Below are positions 27,457 to 36,442 of a DNA stretch of 64,000 bases, one piece after another. Every line of letters starts with the position of its first letter. Positions within the stretch are counted from its first letter, which is position 1. The stretch comes from Paenibacillus caui (GTDB lineage: Bacteria > Bacillota > Bacilli > Paenibacillales > Paenibacillaceae): the NCBI RefSeq assembly GCF_019904135.1, contig NZ_JAIOGQ010000004.1, positions 1 through 64,000 on the forward strand. Reading direction: 5' to 3'. The position numbers and the translations under genes were made by a program. The notes beneath the pieces are model-generated. The model worked only from the letters and a program-made list of their open reading frames with translations. It searched no databases and was not told the DNA's origin.

Positions 27457-28275
27457 ATGGCGTGGCTCAGCGAGTGGCTCAAAGAAATCATCTTTATTGT
27501 ATTGCTGTCCGTCTTTATCGAAATGCTGCTGCCAAACCGCTCGATGGAAAGGTATGTGAAACTGGTGCTCAGTCTTCTGATTCTGATGGCGCTGCTTACG
27601 CCGCTGATGGAGCTTCTCAGGGGCAATCCCGCGGAAAAACTGAGAGCGGCGATTGAAGAGCAATTGAAGCCTCAGCAATCGCAGCGGTCAAGCCTCGAAC
27701 AGATTTTGCAGGAGGGCGAGAAGCTGAGGCTGTCGCAGCAGGAAGATACGCTGAAATGGGCGGGCTCGGAGACGGCTCGGCAGATGAAGAATCAGATCGA
27801 GGCGGGAACGGGGCTTGATGTAGACAAGGTTGCCGTCACTTTAAAGATTGAACGTTCCAAAACCGGGGAAGGAAAAGATGCGGAAGAATATGACAAGCCG
27901 GTCATCAGCAGTGTCAAGGTTTATCTGAGCCCTCCGGAGAAAGCGGATGAAGCGGTTATGGCGGATACAAATTCCGGGAAATCACCCGGTTCATCCAAAG
28001 GAACGATTCAGGTTCCCGCAGTTGAGCCGGTTCACATAGGAGTTGGTCGCATCATTGCTGCAGATCAGAATGCGGATAAGGGGGTAACGGGACAGAGCGA
28101 TTCGGGCAAAACGGCTGAAAACCAGGCGGGGCCGGATGATCGTGATGATCAAAAAGTGACGGCTGCGCCGGAAACGGCCGACACAGAAAAAATATATACG
28201 CTTCTGGGAGGAAATTGGGGGATTGATCGGAGCATGATTCAGCTTCTGACGGAAAGTGAAGGAAATCAGCGGTAA
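27457..28275 (+). CDS. spoIIIAF: Stage III sporulation protein AF
   Basis: A 272-aa protein with two N-terminal membrane helices (LKEIIFIVLLSVFIEMLL and YVKLVLSLLILMALLTPLMELL) and a C-terminal ring-building-motif domain (about 90-175). The last ~95 residues are Ser/Gly/Asp-rich and longer than in B. subtilis SpoIIIAF (about 206 aa). The start is ATG 27457, whose product MAWLSEWLKEI aligns with the family start; TTG 27448 is an alternative nearer the GGCGGGGG tract. Confidence 0.9.
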   Translation: MAWLSEWLKEIIFIVLLSVFIEMLLPNRSMERYVKLVLSLLILMALLTPLMELLRGNPAEKLRAAIEEQLKPQQSQRSSLEQILQEGEKLRLSQQEDTLKWAGSETARQMKNQIEAGTGLDVDKVAVTLKIERSKTGEGKDAEEYDKPVISSVKVYLSPPEKADEAVMADTNSGKSPGSSKGTIQVPAVEPVHIGVGRIIAADQNADKGVTGQSDSGKTAENQAGPDDRDDQKVTAAPETADTEKIYTLLGGNWGIDRSMIQLLTESEGNQR

Positions 28276-28290
28276 AGGAGGTGAGGCTTG

Positions 28291-28932
28291 ATGAAATGGC
28301 TGAAGAAGGTGGAAGAGTGGATCGGAGGGGGTGAAGGCGGAAGAAAGAAACTACATACCTTCAGGCTGCTCATTATTATCGGTCTTATCGGCATCGCGTT
28401 TATGCTGTTCAATTCGTTTGTACATGTCAAAAAGATGGACACGGGCGGTGTCGGACGGGAACCTCCCTCCGGCGCGGTTGATACTTCCGTACAAGCTCCC
28501 GAGCAAGGAACCGGCGGCAGTCCCTTTGACAGCATTGAAGTCCAAATGGAGAGCAAAACAAGGGACATTCTCGAGAAAATTGTTGGAGTCGGCTCCGTTG
28601 ATGTCATGGTTACGGTTGATTCGACAGAAGAAACCGTCTTTCAGCGCAATGTGAAAGACAGTCAGCAGTTAACTGACGAAACTGATGCGAGCGGCGGGAA
28701 AAGGCACATCACGGAGTATACAAGAGACGGTGAAATCGTGACGTATGAAGTATCTGGCGACCAGCAGCCGATCGTAACGAAGCGAGTGAAGCCCCAGATC
28801 CGCGGCGTGCTTGTTGTAGCCAAGGGGGCGGAAAACAAGCTGGTCAAGCAAATGATCATCGATGCGGTGGAAAAGGGACTAAACGTTCCGTCCTTCAGGA
28901 TCTCGGTAGCCCCCAGAAAAGTATCAGAGTAA
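28291..28932 (+). CDS. spoIIIAG: Stage III sporulation protein AG
   Basis: A 213-aa membrane-anchored protein (helix about 27-46, LLIIIGLIGIAFMLFNSFV) with an extracytoplasmic domain carrying the ring-building motif (about 80-210: DILEKIVGVGSVDVMVTVDS, RGVLVVAKGAENKLVKQMIIDAVEKGLNV). In B. subtilis SpoIIIAG forms a large ring in the intermembrane space. SD AAAGGAGGTGA (28274-28284) fits ATG 28291. Confidence 0.94.
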   Translation: MKWLKKVEEWIGGGEGGRKKLHTFRLLIIIGLIGIAFMLFNSFVHVKKMDTGGVGREPPSGAVDTSVQAPEQGTGGSPFDSIEVQMESKTRDILEKIVGVGSVDVMVTVDSTEETVFQRNVKDSQQLTDETDASGGKRHITEYTRDGEIVTYEVSGDQQPIVTKRVKPQIRGVLVVAKGAENKLVKQMIIDAVEKGLNVPSFRISVAPRKVSE

Positions 28933-28980
28933 CAAAAGTATCAGAGCAGTTTAAAACCAACCAATTAGGAGGAAATAAAG

Positions 28981-29823
28981 ATGAAAACGAAAAGACAAAC
29001 CATTTGGCTCGTCTCCATGCTTAGTTTGATGGTCATTCTCTCGGCGTATTATTTGTTCACGGAAGATTCCGGTTCGTCTAACCCTAAAGCCGCTGAAGGG
29101 CAGCAGGTTACAGTAAACGACGGCAAGGGAACGGACGATGCTACGGCTGCGGACGATCCAGCCGGGGAAGATGGCGCTGTGGCTACGGAAATCACGGGTG
29201 ATGAAGCACAAGACGGAACGGCTTCCTCTACCTCCGCATCGGATGACCAGAGCGCAGCCGCGGGTGACGGCAGCCAAACACAGGCGGACAATGCAGCAGC
29301 GGGCAACCAAACAGCTGACGGCGGCACTTCCAAGGATCAGGCAGCCGGCAAGGATGGCAGCAACGCTTCGGCAGCGGAAACCGATGGCAAGTCCGCAGCC
29401 GCTGAACAAAGTGAGACGTCCAAATCCGACGAAGAAGTGCTTCAAACGGTTGAGGCCCAAGGGACGGCTGGCAGCGACATCATCACAAATTATCAATATG
29501 AGCGCCAAGCGGCCAACGCCAAGAAGGAAGATGAACTGCTCCAGGCCATGAGCGACCTCAGCAAGTCCCCTGAAGAGAATGCGAAGGCCGGCAATGAACT
29601 GAATGCTCTGCAGGACAAAGAGTCAAAAATCACGAGCATCGAAGAGCAAATTTCGCAGAAGTTCGGCGACACGGTAGTCACTGAAGGGGACAGCGGCTAT
29701 AAAGTCATTGTGAAGAACGACAAGCTGCAGGCCAAAGAGGCTGCGTCCATTATTGATCTTGTCATCAGCGAGCTTGGCGTCTCCCAAGAAAAAGTCAAAG
29801 TGGAGTACATTAGCACCAAGTAA
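28981..29823 (+). CDS. spoIIIAH: Stage III sporulation protein AH
   Basis: A 280-aa protein with an N-terminal helix (TIWLVSMLSLMVILSAYYLF), a long low-complexity Ala/Gly/Asp/Thr/Ser-rich linker (about 32-160) and a C-terminal YscJ/FliF-like ring domain (about 165-280) that binds forespore SpoIIQ. B. subtilis SpoIIIAH is 218 aa; the extra length here is all in the linker. It is the last gene of the operon, behind SD AGGAGGAAA, with a terminator downstream. Confidence 0.93.
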   Translation: MKTKRQTIWLVSMLSLMVILSAYYLFTEDSGSSNPKAAEGQQVTVNDGKGTDDATAADDPAGEDGAVATEITGDEAQDGTASSTSASDDQSAAAGDGSQTQADNAAAGNQTADGGTSKDQAAGKDGSNASAAETDGKSAAAEQSETSKSDEEVLQTVEAQGTAGSDIITNYQYERQAANAKKEDELLQAMSDLSKSPEENAKAGNELNALQDKESKITSIEEQISQKFGDTVVTEGDSGYKVIVKNDKLQAKEAASIIDLVISELGVSQEKVKVEYISTK

Positions 29824-29848
29824 TCGTTTCCAACCGAAAATAAAGCGT

Positions 29849-29886
29849 AAAGAGTCCAGGGCGAACCTCGGGCTCTTTCTATTTCA
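29849..29886 (+). terminator. Terminator of the spoIIIA operon
   Basis: AAAGAGTCC (29849-29857) pairs with GGGCTCTTT (29870-29878), followed by CTATTTC. Confidence 0.8.
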
Positions 29887-29910
29887 TCACATTGTGATAT
29901 AATACATAAA
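29887..29910 (+). promoter_or_regulatory. accBC promoter region with palindrome
   Basis: An extended -10, TGATATAAT (29895-29903), overlaps ATCACA-T-TGTGAT (about 29886-29898). No good -35 is visible, as expected for an extended -10. The predicted start near 29910 gives a leader of about 180 nt. Confidence 0.55.
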
Positions 29911-30091
29911 GTTATGTTCTTGATCCAGTACTAAAAGCTTTTGCAGGTGTTAAAGGAAGTTGCGTTTGCAGGTGCCATCTCAAGCGGGGATTACTTTCTT
30001 TACCAAGAATGGCTTGCCTGAACCTTTGCACGTCTTGGCCGGATTCAGGAAAGGCTGTTCTTCAAAAAAGCTGAAGGAGTGATTTGTTGGT

Positions 30092-30565
30092 ATGTTTAAA
30101 TTGAGTGAAATTAAAGAATTGATCAAATTGGTGAATGAAACTTCCGTACATGAACTGGAAATTGAAAATGAGGGCACGCGCCTCGTGATTCGCAAACCGG
30201 GCAAAACGGAAGTGGTTCAGGTACAACCAGCGGTTCAACAAGCCGTTCCTGCTCCTGTCCCTCAGGTGCAGCAAGAAGTGAAGGCCGCAGCTGAACCGGC
30301 GGAGCAGAAGCCCCAGGATCCTAGTTTACATACAATTGTATCCCCGATGGTGGGTACGTTCTATCGTGCCTCGTCACCTGACGCAACTCCTTTTGCCAAT
30401 GTAGGGGACCGGGTTTCCGCAAAGACCGTCGTTTGCATTATCGAAGCGATGAAGCTGATGAACGAGATCGAAGCCGAAATCAATGGTCAGATCGTCGATG
30501 TATTGGTTGAAAATGGCCAGCTTGTGGAGTATGGTCAGCCCCTCTTCTTGGTGAAGCCGGAATAA
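30092..30565 (+). CDS. accB: Acetyl-CoA carboxylase biotin carboxyl carrier protein
   Basis: A 157-aa carrier whose biotin shuttles CO2 between biotin carboxylase and carboxyltransferase, the committed step of fatty-acid synthesis. The biotin site Lys121 sits in EAMKLMNEI. An N-terminal ordered region (1-40) and a Pro/Ala/Gln/Val linker (about 45-75) precede the biotinyl domain. The start ATG is 12 nt after GGAG; no better start exists. accC follows after 37 bp. Confidence 0.97.
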   Translation: MFKLSEIKELIKLVNETSVHELEIENEGTRLVIRKPGKTEVVQVQPAVQQAVPAPVPQVQQEVKAAAEPAEQKPQDPSLHTIVSPMVGTFYRASSPDATPFANVGDRVSAKTVVCIIEAMKLMNEIEAEINGQIVDVLVENGQLVEYGQPLFLVKPE

Positions 30566-30602
30566 AAGCGCTTTTAATTAAGGTACCAGGAGGAATAAAA
30601 CG

Positions 30603-31946
30603 ATGAAATTTCATAAAATACTGATTGCCAACCGCGGCGAAATCGCGGTTCGGATTATACGAGCCTGCCGGGAGCTCAACATTTCTACCGTAGCGGTTTA
30701 TTCCGAAGCCGACAAAGATTCGCTTCATGTACGTCTGGCTGATGAGGCGTACTGTATTGGTCCTACGCTTGCCAAAGACAGCTATCTTAATTTCACGAAC
30801 CTGATGAGCATTGCGACGCTTACAGAATGCGATGCCATCCATCCGGGCTACGGCTTTTTGTCCGAAAATGCGGACTTCGCGGAAATCTGCGATTCCTGCA
30901 ATATCACTTTTATCGGCCCTTCGGCAAACGCCATCAGCCGGATGGGCGACAAGTCCGTAGCTAAGCAGACGATGAAGGACGCCGGGGTGCCGGTCATACC
31001 CGGTTCTGACGGCATCATCGAGGATTTGGATGAGGCGGTTAAAGTTGCCAAGGAAATCGGCTATCCAGTGATCATCAAAGCTACGGCGGGCGGGGGCGGC
31101 AAAGGCATCCGCCTGGCGGAGAATGAAGCTGCACTGATTCAGCAGATTACGACTGCGCAGCAGGAAGCGGAGAAGGCGTTCGGCAATGCCGGCGTTTATT
31201 TGGAGAAATACCTGACAGGCATGAAGCATGTGGAGATCCAGATTATGGCGGACCGTCACGGCAATGCGGTGTATCTCGGAGAGCGCGACTGTTCGGTGCA
31301 GCGCCGCCGCCAGAAGCTGGTGGAAGAAGCTCCTTGCCCTGTTCTGTCCGAGGACAAACGCAAAGAAATGGGTGAAGCGGCCGTCCGAGCGGCGCTCGCA
31401 GTGAGCTATTCCGGCGCGGGGACGCTTGAGTTCCTGTTTGGTCCGGACGGACAATTTTATTTCATGGAAATGAATACGCGGATTCAGGTCGAGCATCCGG
31501 TGACGGAAATGGTAACCGGCGTCGATTTGATTAAAGAGATGATTTCGGTGGCCGAAGGCAATCCGCTATCCTTCAAGCAGGACGAAGTCGTTCTGAACGG
31601 CTGGTCCATTGAATGCCGGATCAATGCCGAAGACCCGTCACGCAATTTTCTGCCGGCTCCAGGGAAGATCCAGTTCTATCTTCCTCCCGGCGGTCCTGGA
31701 GTTCGGGTGGACAGCGGGGCGTACCCGGGGTACACCATTTCTCCTTTTTACGATTCCATGATTGCGAAGCTGATTGTATGGGCTCCGACGCGCGAAGAAG
31801 CGATTGTCAAAATGAAGCGCGCCTTGGCCGAGTTTGCGATCGAAGGGATTCAAACAACTATTCCGTTTCACCAGAAGCTGCTGGAACATCCGGTATTTGT
31901 CCGCGGTGATTTTGATATCAAATTTCTGGAAGAGAACGAGATCTAA
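30603..31946 (+). CDS. accC: Acetyl-CoA carboxylase biotin carboxylase subunit
   Basis: A 447-aa ATP-grasp enzyme that carboxylates the biotin on AccB using bicarbonate and ATP. The family features are present: [23 protein letters not shown] at the start, the Gly-rich ATP loop [11 protein letters not shown] (about 160-170), and [15 protein letters not shown] (about 287-301) with catalytic Glu, Asn and Arg residues. SD AGGAGGAATA is strong. It forms a two-gene operon with accB, as in B. subtilis. Confidence 0.97.
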   Translation: MKFHKILIANRGEIAVRIIRACRELNISTVAVYSEADKDSLHVRLADEAYCIGPTLAKDSYLNFTNLMSIATLTECDAIHPGYGFLSENADFAEICDSCNITFIGPSANAISRMGDKSVAKQTMKDAGVPVIPGSDGIIEDLDEAVKVAKEIGYPVIIKATAGGGGKGIRLAENEAALIQQITTAQQEAEKAFGNAGVYLEKYLTGMKHVEIQIMADRHGNAVYLGERDCSVQRRRQKLVEEAPCPVLSEDKRKEMGEAAVRAALAVSYSGAGTLEFLFGPDGQFYFMEMNTRIQVEHPVTEMVTGVDLIKEMISVAEGNPLSFKQDEVVLNGWSIECRINAEDPSRNFLPAPGKIQFYLPPGGPGVRVDSGAYPGYTISPFYDSMIAKLIVWAPTREEAIVKMKRALAEFAIEGIQTTIPFHQKLLEHPVFVRGDFDIKFLEENEI

Positions 31947-31961
31947 AGAACTGGACCAAGT

Positions 31962-31990
31962 TTGTCATAATAGGGGCAAAATGATATAGT
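31962..31990 (+). promoter_or_regulatory. Sigma-A promoter upstream of yqhY
   Basis: TTGTCA (31962-31967), a 17-bp spacer and TATAGT (31985-31990). Confidence 0.7.
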
Positions 31991-32061
31991 ATTTATAATA
32001 AGTGCGCTTGCCTCTATCGATGCGGGGACTTTCGCAACTTACCTGAGAGGTGGAGAAGAAC

Positions 32062-32472
32062 ATGAGTACTTTGCCGACTGAATTTGAACGTACCGATATT
32101 GGAGAAATTCAAATCGCGCCTGAAGTCATTGAAGTCATTGCCGGGCTTTCAACCGTGGAAGTGAAGGGCGTTGCCGGCATGAGCGGCGGTTTCGCCGGAG
32201 GTATTGCCGAACTGCTTGGACGAAAGAATTTGTCCAAAGGCGTGAAAGTGGAAGTAGGCCAGCGCGAAGCGGCTGTTGACGTTTCGATTATTGTGGAATA
32301 CGGCAACCGGATTCCTGAAGTGGCGACAGAAGTTCAGCGCAATGTCAAACGGTCCATCGAACAGATGACGGGACTTTCCGTTGTGGAAGTGAACGTGCAC
32401 ATTCATGATGTGATTTTCAAGCCGGCTGACAAGGCGGAAGAAACAACGGACCTCAGCAACAGGGTAAAATAA
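32062..32472 (+). CDS. yqhY: Asp23/Gls24 family envelope stress protein YqhY
   Basis: A 136-aa protein (135 aa in B. subtilis) of the Asp23/DUF322 family. Core motifs are IQIAPEVIEVIAGLSTVEVKGVAGMSGG and VDVSIIVEYGNRIPEVATEVQRNVKRSIEQMTGLSVVEVNVHIHDV. In B. subtilis yqhY lies with the acc genes and its loss affects fatty-acid synthesis. ATG 32062 is used, because the GTG at 32050 lies inside the SD region AGGTGGAG. Confidence 0.9.
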   Translation: MSTLPTEFERTDIGEIQIAPEVIEVIAGLSTVEVKGVAGMSGGFAGGIAELLGRKNLSKGVKVEVGQREAAVDVSIIVEYGNRIPEVATEVQRNVKRSIEQMTGLSVVEVNVHIHDVIFKPADKAEETTDLSNRVK

Positions 32473-32480
32473 ATGACAAT

Positions 32481-32511
32481 TAAACCCCCGACGATTCTTG
32501 TCAGGGGTTTA
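32481..32511 (+). other. Hairpin between yqhY and amaP
   Basis: AAACCCCCGAC pairs with GTCAGGGGTTT around GATTCTT, followed by ACTATAATTT, not a T-tract. It may be a processing or partial-termination site. Confidence 0.5.
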
Positions 32512-32538
32512 CTATAATTTAAGGAGGCTGCAAGCTTC

Positions 32539-33078
32539 GTGGCAAAAATTTTGGACAGACTTTTGCTGTTTATATACAGTCTCAGTATCGGCATAGTATG
32601 TGTGATTGCAATCCTCCTGCTGACAAATGCGGTGCCGGTTTCTTTTGATGCCCTTCAAAAGGACACTCTTTATATTTCCGCATTGGTTATTGCTGCGGTG
32701 CTGTTTTTGCTGAGCGTCCGCTTCTTTTACATCTCCATCCGGCGGGACAGGGCTTCGCTGCCGTCGATTGACCAAAGAACGGATTATGGGGATATTCAGA
32801 TTTCAGTGGAAACGATCGAGAATCTGTCTTATAAAGCTGCTACGCGCATTCGCGGTGTAAGAGATGTCAAGACCCGAATCCGCGTCTCGGATGCAGGACT
32901 CGAAATTCATATTCGTGCGCTGGTGGATGGAGAAACGGCAATCCCGCCGCTTACGGAAGAAGTGCAGAAACAGGTTCATGACCATGTAGAGGAAATTACT
33001 GGCATTCCGGTTTCTTTTGTCACCGTGTACATAGCCAACCTTGTACAATCGCCTGTCATCAAAAGCCGGGTTGAATAG
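32539..33078 (+). CDS. amaP: Alkaline shock response membrane anchor protein AmaP
   Basis: A 179-aa protein with two N-terminal membrane helices (LLLFIYSLSIGIVCVIAILLLT and LYISALVIAAVLFLLSVRFFYI) and a cytoplasmic Asp23-like domain. AmaP of Staphylococcus anchors Asp23 to the membrane; the neighbouring yqhY product is the Asp23-type partner here. The start is GTG 32539 behind SD AAGGAGG, with a spacing slightly long at about 11 nt. Confidence 0.85.
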   Translation: MAKILDRLLLFIYSLSIGIVCVIAILLLTNAVPVSFDALQKDTLYISALVIAAVLFLLSVRFFYISIRRDRASLPSIDQRTDYGDIQISVETIENLSYKAATRIRGVRDVKTRIRVSDAGLEIHIRALVDGETAIPPLTEEVQKQVHDHVEEITGIPVSFVTVYIANLVQSPVIKSRVE

Positions 33079-33093
33079 GGGGAGAACGTCCCG

Positions 33094-33312
33094 ATGTTTT
33101 GGAAAGAAATGTGGAGCAGCTATAGGGGACGCTTGCTGGGAGTGGCAGCTGCTGTTTTTTTGATTATCATTTATTTGATTTCCGGGTTTTGGAACATGTT
33201 GTTCTGCGCTCTTGTCCTCTATATCGGTTATACGGTAGGCAAATATAAAGATTTGGACCAAGGCTCTTTGATACCATGGAAAGAATTGAGGGACTGGCTT
33301 GGCAACCGCTGA
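33094..33312 (+). CDS. DUF2273 small membrane protein
   Basis: A 72-aa protein with two hydrophobic helices (LLGVAAAVFLIIIYLISGFW and MLFCALVLYIGYTVGKY). It fits the DUF2273 family, which is found beside Asp23/AmaP genes. It starts 15 bp after amaP behind GGGGGAGAA. It is probably a membrane component of the same envelope-stress assembly; no activity known. Confidence 0.8.
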   Translation: MFWKEMWSSYRGRLLGVAAAVFLIIIYLISGFWNMLFCALVLYIGYTVGKYKDLDQGSLIPWKELRDWLGNR

Positions 33313-33459
33313 CGTCCTTTCAAATAATTCCTGTGATACGCTTTTCTCCCTGCAAACCAGAGCTTAGCTGAATAATGCCTCATTTGGCGGTGGAGAATAG
33401 CATGTCACAGGTTTTTTCGTTTTATGACAAGTATTGAATTAATATCAGGAGGAAATCCA

Positions 33460-33930
33460 GTGAAAAGACGTTTAATTAGAGAAATCGCGGTTCAAAGCTT
33501 GTACCAGATGGAAATGAATGAGGTGAACGCGGAAGAGGCGATTACGATGCTGCTTGCCGAAGCCGCAGGCGACAATGAAAGCGCGGTGGGCAGTATCAAA
33601 GACCCTGAGGCCGCACAATCATTGATCCTGGAGCTTGTTGCCGGGGTTTCCGCTAACAAGACGGCGATTGACGGCATGCTGGAGCAGTATCTGAAGGGGT
33701 GGCAAATCAGCCGCTTGTCCCGTGTCGATCGTCAAATTCTTCGCCTTGCGGCATACGAAATGGTCTTTCGCGATGACGTTCCGGCTAAAGTTGCTGTTAA
33801 CGAAGCGATCGAGCTTTCCAAGCATTTTGGAACCGAGGAATCGGGCAAGTTTGTAAACGGTGTTCTGGGCAAGATGATCCAGGATATCGATCAATCACAA
33901 CAACAATCAAATCATATGCATAAGGAGTAG
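33460..33930 (+). CDS. nusB: Transcription antitermination factor NusB
   Basis: A 156-aa all-helical RNA-binding protein acting with NusE at boxA of rRNA operons. Family motifs [17 protein letters not shown] at the N terminus and [36 protein letters not shown] are present. GTG 33460 is used: AGGAGG (33447-33452) lies 7 nt before it, whereas the upstream ATG 33424 has no SD. folD follows after 7 bp. Confidence 0.95.
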   Translation: MKRRLIREIAVQSLYQMEMNEVNAEEAITMLLAEAAGDNESAVGSIKDPEAAQSLILELVAGVSANKTAIDGMLEQYLKGWQISRLSRVDRQILRLAAYEMVFRDDVPAKVAVNEAIELSKHFGTEESGKFVNGVLGKMIQDIDQSQQQSNHMHKE

Positions 33931-33937
33931 GAGAATC

Positions 33938-34795
33938 ATGAGCGCAACCATTATTAACGGAAAACAGGTTTCGGCAGATATTCGCAGCCAGCTGCGTCAG
34001 GAAGTGGATGCTTTGAAGGCTAAGGGCGTTCAGCCCGGTCTGGCCGTTGTCCTGGTAGGCGAGGATCCTGCATCGCAGGTTTACGTTCGCAACAAAGAGA
34101 AGGCCTGCATCGATCTTGGTTACTACTCGGAGGTACATCGCCTTCCGGCTTCGACGACCCAGGAAGAACTGCTTGGGCTGATCGACAAGCTGAACGGACA
34201 AGCCACGATCCACGGGATTCTTGTACAGCTTCCGTTGCCGTCCCATATTGTCGAGAAGCCGGTGATCGACGCCATTGCGGTTGAAAAAGACGTTGACGGA
34301 TTCCATCCGGTAAACGTAGGCAATCTGGTCATCGGGGACGACAGCCTTCTGCCGTGTACGCCAGCAGGCGTTATTGAGCTGATCAAGCGGACAGGCATTG
34401 AGATGAGCGGCAAGCACGCGGTTGTCATCGGACGCAGCAATATTGTCGGCAAACCGGTATCGCTGCTGCTGCAGCGCGAGAATGCAACGGTGACGATGTG
34501 CCATTCCCGCACAAGCAACATGAAAGAATTGACCAAACAGGCAGACATTCTTGTGGTCGCAATTGGACGGGCCAATTTTGTGGACGCTTCTTATGTCAAA
34601 CCCGGGGCGGTTGTCATTGATGTCGGCATGAACCGGCTGGACAGCGGCAAGCTTGCGGGTGATGTCGACTTCGCCAGTGTTCAGGAAATTTCCGGTCCGA
34701 TTACGCCGGTGCCCGGCGGTGTAGGCCCGATGACCATCACGATGCTGATGAAGAATACTTTGATTGCCGCCAAGCGGCTGAACGGGTTAGCCTGA
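33938..34795 (+). CDS. folD: Methylenetetrahydrofolate dehydrogenase/cyclohydrolase FolD
   Basis: A 285-aa bifunctional enzyme interconverting methylene-, methenyl- and formyl-tetrahydrofolate with NADP. Family motifs: [14 protein letters not shown] (catalytic Lys), [18 protein letters not shown]-type ([15 protein letters not shown]), GRSNIVGKP, and [11 protein letters not shown] near the C terminus. SD AAGGAGTAGGAG. Operon with nusB. Confidence 0.97.
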   Translation: MSATIINGKQVSADIRSQLRQEVDALKAKGVQPGLAVVLVGEDPASQVYVRNKEKACIDLGYYSEVHRLPASTTQEELLGLIDKLNGQATIHGILVQLPLPSHIVEKPVIDAIAVEKDVDGFHPVNVGNLVIGDDSLLPCTPAGVIELIKRTGIEMSGKHAVVIGRSNIVGKPVSLLLQRENATVTMCHSRTSNMKELTKQADILVVAIGRANFVDASYVKPGAVVIDVGMNRLDSGKLAGDVDFASVQEISGPITPVPGGVGPMTITMLMKNTLIAAKRLNGLA

Positions 34796-34842
34796 GGCTT
34801 TTCCGGCATGAAAGCGGCCTGATAAAAGGGGGCTTGGCTTAT

Positions 34843-36210
34843 ATGGAACAGCGCATCTATTCAATCAAGGAACTGAACCGATATATCCGCATGAAAATGG
34901 AAAGCGATCCGCTGCTTTCAGAGGTATGGATCCGCGGCGAAATATCCAACTTTACGCACCATTCGAGCGGGCATATGTATTTTACGCTGAAGGATGCGGA
35001 CAGCCGGATCAAATGCATCATGTTTGCTTCGCACAACCAGCGGCTGCCTTTTATGCCGAAAGAAGGGGCGAGAGTGATCGCCAGGGGCAATGTTTCGGTG
35101 TATGAACGGGATGGACAATACCAGTTCTATGCCACGCATATGCAGCCTGACGGTATTGGCAGTCTGTACCTGGCTTATGAGCAGCTTAAGAAAAAGCTGG
35201 AGCTGGAAGGGCTATTTGATCCCGATCGCAAAAAAGAGATTCCGAAGTTCCCGCGCAGCATAGGCCTAGTGACTTCGCCGACAGGCGCGGCAGTCCGCGA
35301 TATTATGATCACGCTTCAGCGCCGGTATCCGCAGGCCCATATCGTCCTTTATCCCGTGCTTGTTCAGGGCAAGGGGGCGGCCCCTTCAATTGTGAAGGCG
35401 ATCCGTGAGCTGAATATCATGAACGAAGCCGATGTCCTTATTGTCGGCAGAGGGGGCGGATCTCTTGAGGAGCTGTGGGCTTTTAACGAGGAAATGGTCG
35501 CGCGGGCCATTTACGAGTCCGTAATTCCGATCATTTCGGCGGTTGGCCATGAGACGGATTTTACCATCGCTGATTTTGTGGCGGATTTAAGGGCGGCGAC
35601 GCCGACGGCAGCCGCCGAGCTGGCCGTTCCCCATATCGCCGAGCTGAAGGAGTCGCTGCTTAAGCTTGAGCGCTCGCTGCGGCAGGGGCTTCAGCATAAA
35701 GCGGCCAGAGAACGCGAGCGGCTTGACCGGCTGCAGCGGTCTCCTGCCCTGACCCAGCCGCGCCGCCAGCTGCTTCAGCACGTCCAGCGTCTGGATATGC
35801 TGAAGCATCGGTTGTCCGGAACGATGGACGGCAAGGTGAAGCTTGCGGCAGGGCGGTACGGAAAGCTGCACGAAATGCTGCTTCGCTTTCATCCCGAATC
35901 CCAGCTGCTTCATGCCTCCCGGCGGGAAGCCGAGCTTACCCGCCAGCTGAAGCAGAGCATGACTTCGATCCTCAAGGATCGTTCAGCGCAGCTGAATGCA
36001 GCGATCAGACAGCTTGACGCGCTAAGTCCGCTAAAGGTAATGAGCCGGGGCTACAGCCTGGTTTATGACGCTGCCGGACAGAGGCTGATTAAATCACTTC
36101 GCCAGGTTCAGCCCGGCGATCTTGTGAAAGTAAAAGTGACGGACGGAGAACTGGACTGCCAGGTATGGGGCATGAAGCCGGAAGGAGAGAACGATGGAAC
36201 AGGAAATTAG
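34843..36210 (+). CDS. xseA: Exodeoxyribonuclease VII large subunit
   Basis: A 455-aa catalytic subunit of the single-strand exonuclease ExoVII. An N-terminal OB-fold (1-100, with EVWIRGEISNFTHHSSGHMYFTLKD) precedes the catalytic domain: PRSIGLVTSPTGAAVRDI, DVLIVGRGGGSLEELWAFNEE, ISAVGHETDFTIADFVADLRAATPTAAAE. A coiled-coil region follows (about 260-390). ATG 34843 is preferred over TTG 34834, which is 1-2 nt from the SD AAAGGGGG. Its end overlaps xseB by 17 bp. Confidence 0.96.
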   Translation: MEQRIYSIKELNRYIRMKMESDPLLSEVWIRGEISNFTHHSSGHMYFTLKDADSRIKCIMFASHNQRLPFMPKEGARVIARGNVSVYERDGQYQFYATHMQPDGIGSLYLAYEQLKKKLELEGLFDPDRKKEIPKFPRSIGLVTSPTGAAVRDIMITLQRRYPQAHIVLYPVLVQGKGAAPSIVKAIRELNIMNEADVLIVGRGGGSLEELWAFNEEMVARAIYESVIPIISAVGHETDFTIADFVADLRAATPTAAAELAVPHIAELKESLLKLERSLRQGLQHKAARERERLDRLQRSPALTQPRRQLLQHVQRLDMLKHRLSGTMDGKVKLAAGRYGKLHEMLLRFHPESQLLHASRREAELTRQLKQSMTSILKDRSAQLNAAIRQLDALSPLKVMSRGYSLVYDAAGQRLIKSLRQVQPGDLVKVKVTDGELDCQVWGMKPEGENDGTGN

Positions 36211-36442
36211 CTTTGAAGAGGCCATGAACCAGCTGGAAGCGATCGTCTCCGAGCTGGAGAATGGGGATGTGCCCCTGGAAAAGGCGATTGACTTATTCCA
36301 AAAGGGCATGAAGCTGTCCCAATTGTGCGGACAAAAGCTGGAGCAGGTTGAACGCAAGATCGAAATGATTGTAGAGGTTGACGGGGCTCCCGCCAAGAAG
36401 CCTTACACAGAGCCTAACGGGGGAAGCGGTGATCAGGCTTGA
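36194..36442 (+). CDS. xseB: Exodeoxyribonuclease VII small subunit
   Basis: An 82-aa helical hairpin protein that binds the coiled coil of XseA. Motif FEEAMNQLEAIVSELENGDVPLEKAIDLFQKGMKLSQLC is the family core. SD GAAGGAGAG lies inside xseA and the genes overlap, indicating coupling. Confidence 0.95.
   Translation: MEQEISFEEAMNQLEAIVSELENGDVPLEKAIDLFQKGMKLSQLCGQKLEQVERKIEMIVEVDGAPAKKPYTEPNGGSGDQA

Noticed and set aside
29918-29936. FapR site before accB
   Set aside because: GATCCAGTACTAA matches only one half of the palindrome and the spacing of the other half is shifted by one base.
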